Below are positions 1 to 12,500 of a DNA stretch of 64,000 nt, piece by piece (within the stretch, counting starts at the first letter, position 1; each line of letters opens with the position of its first letter). The translations under genes and the position numbers were made by a program. Source of the DNA: Onthophagus taurus (Eukaryota; Arthropoda; Insecta; Coleoptera; Scarabaeidae). The notes under the pieces were generated by a model. That model searched no databases and was not told the origin of the DNA. It saw nothing but the letters and a program-made list of their open reading frames with translations. Location of the stretch: positions 26,769,001 to 26,833,000 of the forward strand of contig NC_091968.1 in assembly GCF_036711975.1 (NCBI RefSeq), read 5' to 3'.

Positions 1-3000
1 TGCAATCTTCGCCGATTAAGTTTTAAAAATTTGTATAAAATCCATTTCTTGGAATATGAGTATGAAAATTTCCCAAAGTGTTAATAAGAGTGCCCTCTTT
101 CCAATGAACTAACCCGTTTTAAAAAATAACTTTTAGTTTTTGAAAAAACAATATTTGAAGTTTTGATAAAATTTTCAATGTTACAATTTCAATCGATAAT
201 TTTCAAAATTCGCTATAAAATTCATTTCTTGAAGGATCCTTGTGGAAATATCACCAATTATTAATTAAAGTATCCTCTTTTTAATGCAAAAAGCCGTTTT
301 GAAAAATCATTTTTAGTTCTTAAGAAAAAAATTTTTGAAATAATCGACAATTTTTTCGAATTCTGCAATCTTCGCCGATTAAGTTTTAAAAATTCGTATA
401 AAATCCATTTCTTGGAATATGAGTATGAAAATTTTCCAATGTGTTAATAAAAGTGTCCTCTTTCCAATGAACCAACCCGTTTTGAAAAAGAACTTTTAGT
501 TTTTGAAAAAACAATATATGAAGTTTTGATAAAATTTTTGATGTTGCAATTTTTAACGATAATTTTCAAAATGCGCTATAGAATTCATTACTTGAAGGAT
601 CTTTGTGGAAATATCACCAATTATTAATTAAAGTATCCCCTTTTTAATGCAAAAAACCGTTTTGAAAAATCACTTTTAGTTCTTAAGAAAAAAATTTTTG
701 AAATAATCGACAATTTTTTCGAATTCTGCAATCTTCGCCGATTAAGTTTTAAAAATTCGTATAAAATCCATTTCTTGGAATATGAGTATGAAAATTTTCC
801 AATGTGTTAATAAAAGTGTCCTCTTTCCAATGAACCAACCCGTTTTGAAAAAGAACTTTTAGTTTTTGAAAAAACAATATATGAAGTTTTGATAAAATTT
901 TTGATGTTGCAATTTTTAACGATAATTTTCAAAATGCGCTATAGAATTCATTACTTGAAGGATCTTTGTGGAAATATCACCAATTATTAATTAAAGTATC
1001 CCCTTTTTAATGCAAAAAACCGTTTTGAAAAATCACTTTTAGTTCTTAAGAAAAAAATTTTTGAAATAATCGACAATTTTTTCGAATTCTGCAATCTTCG
1101 CCGATTAAGTTTTAAAAATTCGTATAAAATCCATTTCTTGGAATATGAGTATGAAAATTTTCCAATGTGTTAATAAAAGTGTCCTCTTTCCAATGAACCA
1201 ACCCGTTTTGAAAAAGAACTTTTAGTTTTTGAAAAAACAATATATGAAGTTTTGATAAAATTTTTGATGTTGCAATTTTTAACGATAATTTTCAAAATGC
1301 GCTATAGAATTCATTACTTGAAGGATCTTTGTGGAAATATCACCAATTATTAATTAAAGTATCCCCTTTTTAATGCAAAAAACCGTTTTGAAAAATCACT
1401 TTTAGTTCTTAAGAAAAAAATTTTTGAAATAATCGACAATTTTTTCGAATTCTGCAATCTTCGCCGATTAAGTTTTAAAAATTCGTATAAAATCCATTTC
1501 TTGGAATATGAGTATGAAAATTTCCCAAAGTGTTAATAAGGGTGCCCTCTTTCCAATGAACTAACCCGTTTTGAAAAATAACTTTTAGTTTTTGAAAAAA
1601 CAATACTTGAAGTTTTGATAAAATTTTCAATGTTACAATTTCAATCGATAATTTTCAAAATTCGCTATAAAATACATTTCTTGAAGGATCCTTGTGGAAA
1701 TATCATCAATTATTAATTAAAGTATCCTCTTTTTAATGCAAAAAGCCGTTTTGAAAAATCACGTTTAGTTCTTAAGAAAAAAATTTTTGAAATAATCGAC
1801 AATTTTTTCAAATTTGCAATCTTCGCCGATTAAGTTTTAAAAATTTGTATAAAATCCATTTCTTGGAATATGAGTATGAAAATTTCCCAAAGTGTTAATA
1901 AGAGTGCCCTCTTTCCAATGAACTAACCCGTTTTAAAAAATAACTTTTAGTTTTTGAAAAAACAATATTTGAAGTTTTGATAAAATTTTCAATGTTACAA
2001 TTTCAATCGATAATTTTCAAAATTCGCTATAAAATTCATTTCTTGAAGGATCCTTGTGGAAATATCACCAATTATTAATTAAAGTATCCTCTTTTTAATG
2101 CAAAAAGCCGTTTTGAAAAATCATTTTTAGTTCTTAAGAAAAAAATTTTTGAAATAATCGACAATTTTTTCGAATTCTGCAATCTTCGCCGATTAAGTTT
2201 TAAAAATTCGTATAAAATCCATTTCTTGGAATATGAGTATGAAAATTTTCCAATGTGTTAATAAAAGTGTCCTCTTTCCAATGAACCAACCCGTTTTGAA
2301 AAAGAACTTTTAGTTTTTGAAAAAACAATATATGAAGTTTTGATAAAATTTTTGATGTTGCAATTTTTAACGATAATTTTCAAAATGCGCTATAGAATTC
2401 ATTACTTGAAGGATCTTTGTGGAAATATCACCAATTATTAATTAAAGTATCCCCTTTTTAATGCAAAAAACCGTTTTGAAAAATCACTTTTAGTTCTTAA
2501 GAAAAAAATTTTTGAAATAATCGACAATTTTTTCGAATTCTGCAATCTTCGCCGATTAAGTTTTAAAAATTCGTATAAAATCCATTTCTTGGAATATGAG
2601 TATGAAAATTTTCCAATGTGTTAATAAAAGTGTCCTCTTTCCAATGAACCAACCCGTTTTGAAAAAGAACTTTTAGTTTTTGAAAAAACAATATATGAAG
2701 TTTTGATAAAATTTTTGATGTTGCAATTTTTAACGATAATTTTCAAAATGCGCTATAGAATTCATTACTTGAAGGATCTTTGTGGAAATATCACCAATTA
2801 TTAATTAAAGTATCCCCTTTTTAATGCAAAAAACCGTTTTGAAAAATCACTTTTAGTTCTTAAGAAAAAAATTTTTGAAATAATCGACAAGTTTTTCGAA
2901 TTCTGCAATCTTCGCCGATTAAGTTTTAAAAATTCGTATAAAATCCATTTCTTGGAATATGAGTATGAAAATTTCCCAATGTGTTAATAAAAGTGTCCTC

Positions 3001-4230
3001 TTTCCAATGAACCAACCCGTTTTAAAAAATAACTTTTAGTTTTTGAAAAAACAATATTTGAAGTTTAGATAAAATTTTCGATGTTGCAATTTTCATCGAT
3101 AATTTTCAAAATTCGCTATAAAATTAATTTCTTGAAGGATCTTTGTGGAAATATCACCAATTATTAATTAAAGTATCTTCTTTTTAATGCAAAAAGCCGT
3201 TTTGAAAAATCACTTTTAGTTCTTAAGAAAAAAATTTTTGTAATAATCAACAATTTTTTCGAAATTTGCAATCTTCGCCGATTAAGTTTTAAAAATTCGT
3301 ATAAAATCCATTTCTTGGAATATGAGTATGAAAATTTCCCAATGTGTTAATAAAAGTGTCCTCTTTCCAATGAACCAACCCGTTTTAAAAAATAACTTTT
3401 AGTTTTTGAAAAAACAATATTTGAAGTTTTGATAAAATTTTCGATGTTGCAATTTTCATCGATAATTTTCAAAATTCGCTATAAAATTAATTTCTTGAAG
3501 GATCTTTGTGGAAATATCACCAATTATTAATTAAAGTATCCTCTTTTTAATGCAAAAAGCCGTTTTGAAAAATCACTTTTAGTTCTTAAGAAAAAAATTT
3601 TTGAAATAATCGACAAGTTTTTCGAATTCTGCAATCTTCGCCGATTAAGTTTTAAAAATTCGTATAAAATCCATTTCTTGGAATATGAGTATGAAAATTT
3701 CCCAAAGTGTTAATAAGAGTGCCCTCTTTCCAATGAACCAACCCGTTTTGAAAAATAACTTTTAGTTTTTGAAAAAACAATATTTGAAGTTTTGATAAAA
3801 TTTTCGATGTTGCAATTTCAATCGATAATTTTCAAAATTCGCTATAAAATTCATTCCTTGAAAGATCCTTGTGGAAATATCACCAATTATTAATTAAAGT
3901 ATCCTTTTTCTAATACAATAAGCCGTTTTGAAAAATCGCTGTTAGTTTTTGAGAAAAAAATTTTTGAAATAATCGACAATTTTTTCGAAATTTGCAATCT
4001 TCGCCGATTAAGTTTTAAAAATTCGTATAAAATCCATTTCTTGGAATATGAGTATGAAAATTTCCCAAAGTGTTAATAAGAGTGCCCTCTTTCCAATGAA
4101 CCAACCCGTTTTGAAAAATAACTTTTAGTTTTTGAAAAAACAATATTTGAAGTTTTGATAAAATTTTCGATGTTGCAATTTCAATCGATAATTTTCAAAA
4201 TTCGCTATAAAATTCATTTCTTGAAGGATC
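1..4230. repeat. Satellite A: 363-bp units, each a dimer of ~181-bp monomers
   Basis: The phrase GCAATCTTCGCCGATTAAG recurs at about 2, 365, 728, 1091, 1454, 1816, 2179, 2542, 2905, 3268, 3631 and 3993, so the unit is 363 bp with eleven full copies and a partial twelfth. The two halves of each unit are related: both pass through a GCAAT-TT start, a TATAAAATTCATTTCTTG-like stretch, a CCGTTTTGAAAAAT stretch and TTTTAGTT. The array is therefore a two-monomer higher-order repeat. It continues past the left edge and stops abruptly near 4230 at the copia relic. Open frames inside it are not genes. Confidence 0.93.
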
Positions 4231-4337
4231 TTTTTCGAATTTTGGATAGTATATTCAATATTTATTCTTTTATTTTTACAAAAATTTAAAAAAAAAATCG
4301 TAAATTCTCCTCCTTTATCACATCTTATTCTATTATA

Positions 4338-5768
4338 TTATTCATGTTGCGTTTTAATTAATTTTATAAAATCAATTACATTCTGTACAGCTTCTCGTTT
4401 ACTCTTTAATAAATGTACTACAGCAAAATGAGAATAATCATCAATTAGTATTTGAAAATATTTAAAATCTTCACTTGTTGACGGTTGTACGGACCCTGAT
4501 ATGTTCGTGTGAATGCTTTTCTTGTCGATTTTCCTTCTATACATATTCTGCATCTTTCTTCACTTACTGGTAAATTGAGTAACTTTAACCCAATTTTATT
4601 TAGATGTCCTAATCTTCTATGCCACACATCTTCATTTTGTATTATATTACAACACATTTTTGGATGAGCATTTTTAAATTTTAATTCTAATATAAATAAC
4701 CCTTTTAATTTCTTATAAACGTTACTTTTATTCCTTTTTTAATTAGTTGTGAAACTGATAGCAAGTTATGTTTTAATCCTTCTACTATTAATGCATTAAT
4801 TGTAATTTGTCTTTCTTTATAATATTCTAAATGCATATTATTGTTGCTTTCTTCTTTGCCAACATATCATTACCAGTTGCTACTTGTATTTTTACAAAGG
4901 TTTCCAAATTTTCAACTTCTGTTGCATAGGATAATAAATCTATAAATATATTCAATGCAATAAAGGTGATATTATTTGTATGTACTTCATTTGCAGTTTC
5001 GACATTATATATCTTCCTCGCCCACGATACTTAAAATCTCTATCACCTCTTCTTCTTTTTCTTTTGAAATTAAATTGTGCCCGTTTTTTTACATTCATTA
5101 CTTTTGTGTCCACTCAGTCAAATTTTTTTTGTTGGTATTAAAGCTAAATAAATATTATTATTCTGATTACCACACGAATAACATGAAAAAGGCAATGCTT
5201 TGATTACTTCTTCAATATTTCTTGATTCACCTTTACTTATCTGTTTTAATTCCTCATCTAACAGTCTTGATTTTACAAAATCCATACTGATTTCTGTATT
5301 TGATGTTTCTATAGCTGTAATAACTTGATCATAATCTTCGTTTAATGACAAATCTTATCAGATTCGTCAATTTTTGTTCCTATACTTTCCAATTCTCTGA
5401 TATTATTATCAAATTTTAAGAAATAATCTTCCAGTTTTTCTTGTTTCTTTAATTTTAATGTCAATAATTTCTTTTTAAGTGTTAACATTGTAAATACACT
5501 TTTTCTATGGAAAACATCTTTTAAAGATTTCAACATTTCCTTTGCTGTTTTTGAACCACTGAATTATTATAAATTTCGCACGAGCATCTTTCATTTTAAA
5601 TTCAGATTTTTCTTTATCATCTTTTACACTTTCTATATCTTTCTCTAAAGTATTTTCCAATAATCTTTCTTCAAATAAACGAAATTTCCAGTTATTAAAG
5701 TTTTCAGAATTTAGTTGTGGTAGGTTTTCTATATTTTGACTCATTTTTATTTTATATCTTTTTAACAC
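4338..5768 (-). pseudogene. Ty1/copia retrotransposon gag-pol relic
   Basis: Broken minus-strand frames follow copia order. Gag lies at 5768-5342, with ENFNNWKFRL and DARAKFIIIQ near its start. A damaged CCHC zinc knuckle lies near 5190-5090: CYSCG, then a short foreign insert, then SGHKSNEC. A protease-to-integrase linker carries KHNLLSVSQL near 4780. The GAG-pre-integrase motif WHRRLGHLN (about 4620) is followed by CRICIEGK. The start of the integrase core reads FQILIDDYSHFAVVHLL (about 4470-4400). Reverse transcriptase and RNase H are absent because the element is cut at about 4338-4230 next to Satellite A. Several frameshifts and stops make it non-functional. Confidence 0.88.
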
Positions 5769-5797
5769 TTTATTTAATTTATTACTTCTCTGAGCTC

Positions 5798-5812
5798 TGG
5801 GCCCATAACCTG
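5798..5812 (-). promoter_or_regulatory. copia-type primer-binding site
   Basis: On the minus strand the sequence GGTTATGGGCCCAGA lies directly after a CA-ended segment and 57 bp upstream of the Gag start codon at 5741. It resembles the primer site of Drosophila copia, which pairs with an internal part (half-molecule) of initiator methionine tRNA. This supports the copia assignment and marks the inner end of the 5' LTR at about 5813. Confidence 0.72.
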
Positions 5813-5901
5813 TTGTAATTATTTAATAATAATAATATTGCACATAACAACTGTAACTAACATTATATTATTAATTTCATTATTAACATGTCAATTCAAC
5901 A
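5813..5901 (-). mobile_element. probable 5' LTR remnant of the copia relic
   Basis: On the minus strand this stretch can be read as TGTTGAATTG...AATTACAACA, ending next to the primer site. TG/CA ends fit an LTR, but 89 bp is short for copia LTRs and no second LTR is present for comparison, so the outer limit is uncertain. Just outside it, 5936-5971 repeats the sequence inserted in the zinc knuckle. Confidence 0.35.
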
Positions 5902-6410
5902 CTGTCAAAGTCAAATTCAAATTTTTCTTTTTCCTGTTGGTATTAAAGCTAAATGAATATTACTATTCTGAATTTTAGTAATATTTTTCAATAACTCTAA
6001 ATAAATTACGCCTTTTTCGCGTAAATTTGATTTCAATTATTTCTTAATAAATATAAAACCAAAAACTAAATTTTCTTTAATAACGAAACTTCAAATTTCA
6101 AAATGACACATTAACTTAAAAACATGATATAACCAAAATTCCCTGTTAATCATACCAACCGTCACCAATTTTATAAAAATTTGACAGGTGTTGTCAAAAA
6201 AAATCGACATGATAAATTGAATAAAAAATAAAAAAACGTTTTTTGGCTGGAACCAATTTCGTTTATATCCAAGAACAAACAAGTCGTTTGGTACCAAGAT
6301 CATATTTTATGATTTTATTTATGTACTAGTCCTCAAATAAGTTTATTTTTAAAATCGTTCAAAAATAAATTGGAATTTAAAAAGCAAACTCAATTTTTTT
6401 TCATTTATTG
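5902..6410. other. intergenic, between copia relic and ATPsynO 3' end
   Basis: No gene is visible. The stretch 6115-6200 resembles dispersed repeat pieces also seen near 13.69 kb, 23.29 kb and 37.02 kb (a shared theme of GTTGGTA, TTGACAG and AGGGAATTTT). Confidence 0.4.
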
Positions 6411-6413
6411 TTT

Positions 6414-6419
6414 TTCTAT
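6414..6419 (-). terminator. poly(A) signal of ATPsynO
   Basis: AATAAA on the minus strand lies about 115 nt past the ATPsynO stop. A second AATAAA lies almost on the stop (6524-6529), which is too close to be the usual choice. Confidence 0.45.
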
Positions 6420-6532
6420 TACACCAATATAATTGAAAATTCATTCATACCTAAAATAAGCTAACGAACGAGGTTGTTTCATCAAGATGATGGTTTCATA
6501 ACCATATTCTCCTTTTCACTTAGTTTATTTTT

Positions 6533-8018
6533 TTAAACTGGGGTACTAATTATATCCGTGTACTTCTTAATCTTGCTGGAAACGCTCATATCAACGTATC
6601 GATCCCCGATACTGACAATCATCCCGCCAATAATACCCGGATCAACATTAGCCGTTAAATGTAAACTTTGGCTACCTTTCAAAAACGATTTTAAAACTCC
6701 CTCTAACTTTTGACGTTGAGCTTGATCCAAGGGTTTCGCTGTGGTTACTTCACATTGCACCTATTCAAATTCAACAAAAAGTAACGTTCATGAAACAAAT
6801 TCAACAAAGATTTAATTACAACAAAAAATATAATGTTTGGGAACAAAAATATGCCTAAAAGCTGAAAAAAAGTGTTTTAGAGTTTTTGGGTTGCCAGGTT
6901 ACACACAAAATGTCGTGAGCAAAATCATAAAAAATCGTGAGATGTTGAAATTTGTTTAAAAATCACTCAATTTTAATAATATGTGTTGCATATAGGCATA
7001 GGATACAAGTAAAATAGTTTAGACAGCGTTTAATAATGAAAAAAAAATAAAATATTAGTGTAAGTAATTTTAGCGCCATCTAGCGGCGAATAGATGTAAC
7101 TAATAGAGAAATTTACAGTAACCTACAATTTGAGTTGAGAATGTTATGATTTTATTAACACTAATTATTATATTATTTTTGTAATAAAATCGTGAGAAAT
7201 AGATATCAAATCGTGAGACCTGGCAACCTTGCCCACTGTATTAAGCAAAAGGACTAACCTCACCGGACATAAGCAAACCTTGTTCTATGTGAAAGATGGT
7301 TGTGTCTTGTACATAATAAACTCTAAAAGTATGAAACCGCCGCCGCTGTAGTTGTCCCTCTGCTCGTACAGTGGCAGCAACTGTAAAAATCGCCCGACCA
7401 AACCAACTATGCTAGAAGTATGAAATTCTGATGAAATGAACTTTTTGTTAAAATGAATTAACCATGAACCTAAACCTTTTAGAATCGAAATAAAATCTAA
7501 ATCCGCAATAATAATCTTACCTCTCCTCTATGGGCAGACATAATAGTTTTAAAAGCATTAATAACCCCATTTAATTTTTTCAATCGGCCGTTTTCGGCCA
7601 AAATTTGCAACAAATTAGCAGAAGCCGGCGATAATCCCGCTTTGGAAGCGATCGCTTTCACTCCTTCGGTTTTCGTTTGCTTCTTAATAGTCGGATTTAA
7701 AATAAACTCGTTCAATTTAACGTCGGATTTAAGCACACCTTGGAATTGAACCAATTCTTTTTCGACCGCATCCAACTTTTTTTCTTTTGAAGCGGCCGAG
7801 TATAAAGCGGTAGCGTACCGACCCTCAATTCCAAACACTTGGATTGGAGGCTTGATTAATTGGTTAACGGCCCCAGAAGTACTGAAACTCCTCGCCTAAA
7901 ACCGAAAAAGTTAACATAACCTAGAAATCTTGATTACATAACGATTAAAAGGAGGCGGTTTTAATTTGATTTGAGTTAATACGGTACTTACGAGGATTGT
8001 GAACTTTGTTGATGCCAT
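6533..8018 (-). CDS. ATPsynO: ATP synthase subunit O, mitochondrial (OSCP)
   Basis: OSCP sits on top of the F1 head of mitochondrial ATP synthase and joins it to the peripheral stalk. Three exons join in phase 0: 8018-7992, 7895-7521 and 6760-6533, each with GT-AG borders (donors GTAAGTAC and GTAAGATT). They give 9+125+75 = 209 aa, the normal length of the family. The N-terminus (MASTKFTILARSFSTSG) is basic and hydroxylated, like a matrix-targeting peptide cut before the mature start. Conserved OSCP features are YATALYSAASK, the helical N-domain, INAFKTIMSAHRGEV just before the last intron, and the C-terminal segment DPGIIGGMIVSIGDRYVDMS. The second intron (6761-7520) holds no gene. Identification is secure. 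Confidence 0.97.
6763..7518. other. ATPsynO intron 2, no gene
   Basis: This is AT-rich non-coding sequence. The only point of note is GCGCCATCTAGCGG near 7073; the core of this motif recurs in every unit of the 876-bp satellite at 50.6-57.4 kb. A GC-richer patch lies at 7335-7395 with no open frame worth calling. Confidence 0.4.
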
Positions 8019-8059
8019 TATTACCGAATTCTTCTGGTACGAAGCCCCAGAAATTACTT

Positions 8060-9320
8060 AAAAGACTTTAAAAGATGAAATGAGTGACGTTTTAGAGGAG
8101 TTTGAAGTTAGCTGGTTAAGTTAACCCTGTCGAATTATGTCACAAAATTTATTATTTTTTTTAATTAATTTATTATCAATTTAATTTTAACAATCATAAT
8201 TTCGTAACAATAAATAAAATTTAAACAACGATTAAACAAAGTTGATTCAAACAAACTTAATTTTTTTTTGGTTAGTAACTGTTTTGTATTAGGTTGGTGT
8301 CATATATGGTTGCGCCATCTAGTAGTAGGTGACAGAAGAACGATGACTGTCATTGTCATGAGTTAAGGTTATGATTTAAAACTAGACTAATACTAACATT
8401 AGAACTGACCCTTGAATTAGAAATATTTCGTTAAGATGGCTTGTAGGTAACACTAGTTAGCATTAAATATCACTTTGTATTATTATTGAACTAAAACTAG
8501 AACTAGTCTGAGACTAGTCTTGAGATTTTAAACGAAATTAAGTCGAATTTGGGCTCAAGTGAAACGATTTTTAATTTTTAAATCGCTTTAAAACGATTAA
8601 TTCGATGAATTAAAGAAGTTTCTATTAAAAATTCGATTTAAAAAGTTTAATAAATCGTAAAGAAAGCCTTACTTCCGGTTTAGCCGGAAGTTGATTAATT
8701 TTAATCCGAATTAAATCGAATTTTGGCTCGAATGAGAGGATTTTTAAATCGATTGAGTATTTGGAGATCGTATAGAACTAGGATGAACTATTCTTTCATT
8801 AAATAATACGAATATATCATTTTATAAATTTATTTTTGGATATAATTATAAAATAAACATTATTCAAAGAGTGAGAAAATATCCTTACAACCTAATATAA
8901 CAAACGATGAGTTTTGTTTTATAGCCATTTATGTGTATTGCTAATAATTAACAAAACAAAAAATGCTTTTTTTTTACATACAATAAAATTACGTTTTATT
9001 TTTATTTGCCGTTTCACTTGACTAGGTTTTTCACGGCTTAAATTCGTTTCAATATCGATTAACTTCTTAACTATTAATTATTATTAACCTTAATACATAA
9101 TAAGATAATTTAATTAAATTAAACTTAAATCAAACAAAAGGAAATCACAGAAAATTTAATAAATTAATTATTTTACAAAAAAAACGCAAGAATATTTCGA
9201 TTAAATAAAACTCTTTGGCAAAAGCCTTTTATTTTAACACTTTCTGTTTTTATTATTATTTAATAGTAAAACGGGGGACAGATTTTTTTTAGCATTTATT
9301 GTCTAAGAACGGTGACATTA
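8060..9320. other. intergenic, ATPsynO upstream region and TIPE 3' flank
   Basis: No coding potential is seen. A small inverted pair ACTTCCGG/CCGGAAGT lies at 8671-8692. Pieces near 8390-8560 resemble the AGAACTA-rich hairpin family in degraded form. The promoter of ATPsynO should be within the first few hundred bases, but no TATA box is clear. Confidence 0.4.
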
Positions 9321-9326
9321 TTTATT
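9321..9326 (-). terminator. candidate poly(A) signal of the TIPE gene
   Basis: AATAAA on the minus strand lies about 240 nt beyond the TIPE stop codon. Other AATAAA copies nearby make the exact site uncertain. Confidence 0.35.
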
Positions 9327-9561
9327 TCAATGCGTGGATGTAAAAACTATTCTAAGTATTAGAAAAAAAATGTTATGCTCGTGATATGATTCATTTTTTA
9401 GTGTAAAAATACCTTCATCAATTTCGATTCTTGGTCTTTTATCTAAAGACAAACCTACGTAAGAAGATATGTGATAGAGAAAAAAATACGAAACATTCTT
9501 TCCTTTGATATTAACATTTTTGAAGAATTTTTTGGTCGCTTTTTAATATTTAATTTAATCA

Positions 9562-12500
9562 CTAAAGATCTCCGCTTTCGATGGCTTTATTCAAATCGGT
9601 AACGACCCGACCTAAAATATCCCTGTATTCGCCGTCCGGCTTAAAAATCGAATCCAAAAAGTGTTCGTTGCCGAAATAATTAAAGACGCTGTCGATTCTC
9701 GCTAAAGATTTTTCCGTTAAGTGGTTCGAAACAATGAACCTGAGGCACTTGTGTGATTCCCCGAGGGCGTTCGTCAAATAGTTACGGTCGTAACTAAAAT
9801 CGACTTCGTAAAAGGATATAATTGCCATTCCAGCGATTCGAAACTTTGATTTAAAACGTTCCGCTTGTTTTAATTCTTCGGCGGTGAAAAGACCGTTACG
9901 GTGGAGAACTCCTAATTTTATTACTACTTTTATTATGTTTTTTACTAACTTTTCGGCTTCTTTTTTATTATTTGACTGAAAAAGAAAATAATTATTAGGA
10001 AATAAATTAATAAAAATTACATTTAATAAATAATTGAGGATATCATCAGTCATAACCTCATTGATTGATTCATAGGATTACTAAATATAAAACTTCTCAG
10101 AATAGCCTGTCTATTCTAAACTATTGAAAATCGTGTCTATTTTGATCACAGCTATCACAAGATTATACAGGGTGATTCTCTTGATGAGTAAATATCTAGA
10201 GTTTGATTTTGTACTTTTAAACTGATTTTCCCTTGGCCATCTTCAAAAACTCTATAAATAGATTAATATCTCTCATCTTATCCATTTTACAAACAAGTTA
10301 CTTAATATTTCTTAACAAAGTCGAAATCAGATTATTAGTTAAACATAAAAAGAAAGTGCGGAAAAGTGACTAAAACTAGATTAACTTCAGTTATAAAACT
10401 TCTATTACATGATAACTAACTTCAGATTTAAAATATCATGACATATTTGTAATCTTCATTAAAAATCCTTTAAAATGAGTACAAACACGACATATTTATC
10501 TTCAATATTAATGAAGTTATGGTCAACTTCCGGTTAAGAATGTCAACGTCAATTTTGACATATTTGTAATCGTCGTGAAAAATCCTTTAAAATGAGCCCA
10601 AACACGATACGTTTAATTCCAATATTACTCGAGATATAAACAACTTCCGGTTTGAAATGTCAATGTCATTTTGACATATTGTTAATTTTTATAAAATGTT
10701 AATATTTGTCACAAAAACAAAAAAGTAATAAAAAAAATCTAAAATTAAGGTTGGTATTAATATTTAAAAATTAAATTGCTATCTTCATTGTTGCTAACTT
10801 CGGGTTTAATGATTTTTATTCTAACTTTTTTGTTTTTTGAGATAAATGCATCATGTTTGGACTCATTTTAAAGGTGTTTTAATAAAGAACACCATGAAGT
10901 TGTCCATTTGTGTATTATATAATAACTAACTTCAGGTTTAAAATGTCAACCTCAATTTTGACATATTTATAATCCTCATTAAATATCCTTTAAAATGAGT
11001 ACAAACACGACATATTTATCTCCAATATTAATGAAGTTATGGTCAACTTCCGGTTAAGAATGTCAACGTCAATTTTGACATATTTGTAATCGTGGTGAAA
11101 AATCCTTTAAAATGAGTCCAAACACGATACGTTTAATTCCAATATTACTCAAGGTATAAACAACTTCCGGTTTGAAATGTCAATGTCATTTTGACATATT
11201 CTTAATTTTTATAAAATGTCTTAATATTTGTCACAAAAACAAAAATATAATAAAAAATTAAGGTTGGTATTAATATTTAAAAATTAAATTGCTATCTTCA
11301 TTGTTGCTAACTTCGGGTTTAATGATTTTTATTCTAACTTTTTTGTTTTTTGAGATAAATGCATCATGTTTGGACTCATTTTAAAGGTTTTTTAATAAAG
11401 ATCACCATGAAGTTGTCCATTTGTCTATTATATGATAACTAACTTCAGGTTTAAAATGTCAACCTCAATTTTGACATATTTATAATCCTCATTAAATATC
11501 CTTTAAAATGAGTACAAACGCGACATATTTATCTTCAATATTAATGAAGTTATGGTCAACTTCCGGTTAAGAATGTCAACGTCAATTTTGACATATTTGT
11601 AATCGTCGTGAAAAATCCTTTAAAATGAGCCCAAACACGATACGTTTAATTCCAATATTACTTGAGATATAAACAACTTCCGGTTTGAAATGTCAATGTC
11701 ATTTTGACATATTCTTAATTTTTATAAAATGTTTTAATATTTGTCACAAAAACAAAAATATAATAAAAAAAAACCAAAAATTAAGGTTGGTATTAATATT
11801 TAAAAATTAAATTGCTATCTTCATTGTTGCTAACTTCGGGTTAAATGTTTTTTATTCTAACTTTTTTGTTTTTTGAGATAAATACACCATGTTTGGACTC
11901 ATTTTAAAGGTTTTTTAATAAAGATCACCATGAAGTTGTCCATTTGTCTATTATATGATAACCAACTTCAGGTTTAAAATGTCAACCTCAATTTTGACAT
12001 ATTTATAATCCTCATTAAATATCCTTTAAAATGAGTACAAACACGACATATTTATCTTCAATATTAATGAAGTTATGGTCAACTTCCGGTTAAGAATGTC
12101 AACGTCAATTTTGACATATTTGTAATCGTCGTAAAAAATCCTTTAAAATGAGCCCAAACACGATACGTTTAATTCCAATATTACTTGAGATATAAACAAC
12201 TTCCGGTTTGAAATGTCAATGTCATTTTGACATATTCTTAATTTTTATAAAATGTTTTAATATTTGTCACAAAAACAAAAAAGTAATAAAAAAAAATCAA
12301 AAATTAAGGTTGGTATTAATATTTAAAAATTAAATTGCTATCTTCATTGTTGCTAACTTCCGGTTTAATGTTTTTTATTCTAACTTTTTTGTTTTTTGAG
12401 ATAAATACACCATGTTTGGACTCATTTTAAAGGTTTTTTAATAAAGATCACCATGAAGTTGTCCATTTGTCTATTATATGATAACTAACTTCAGGTTTAA

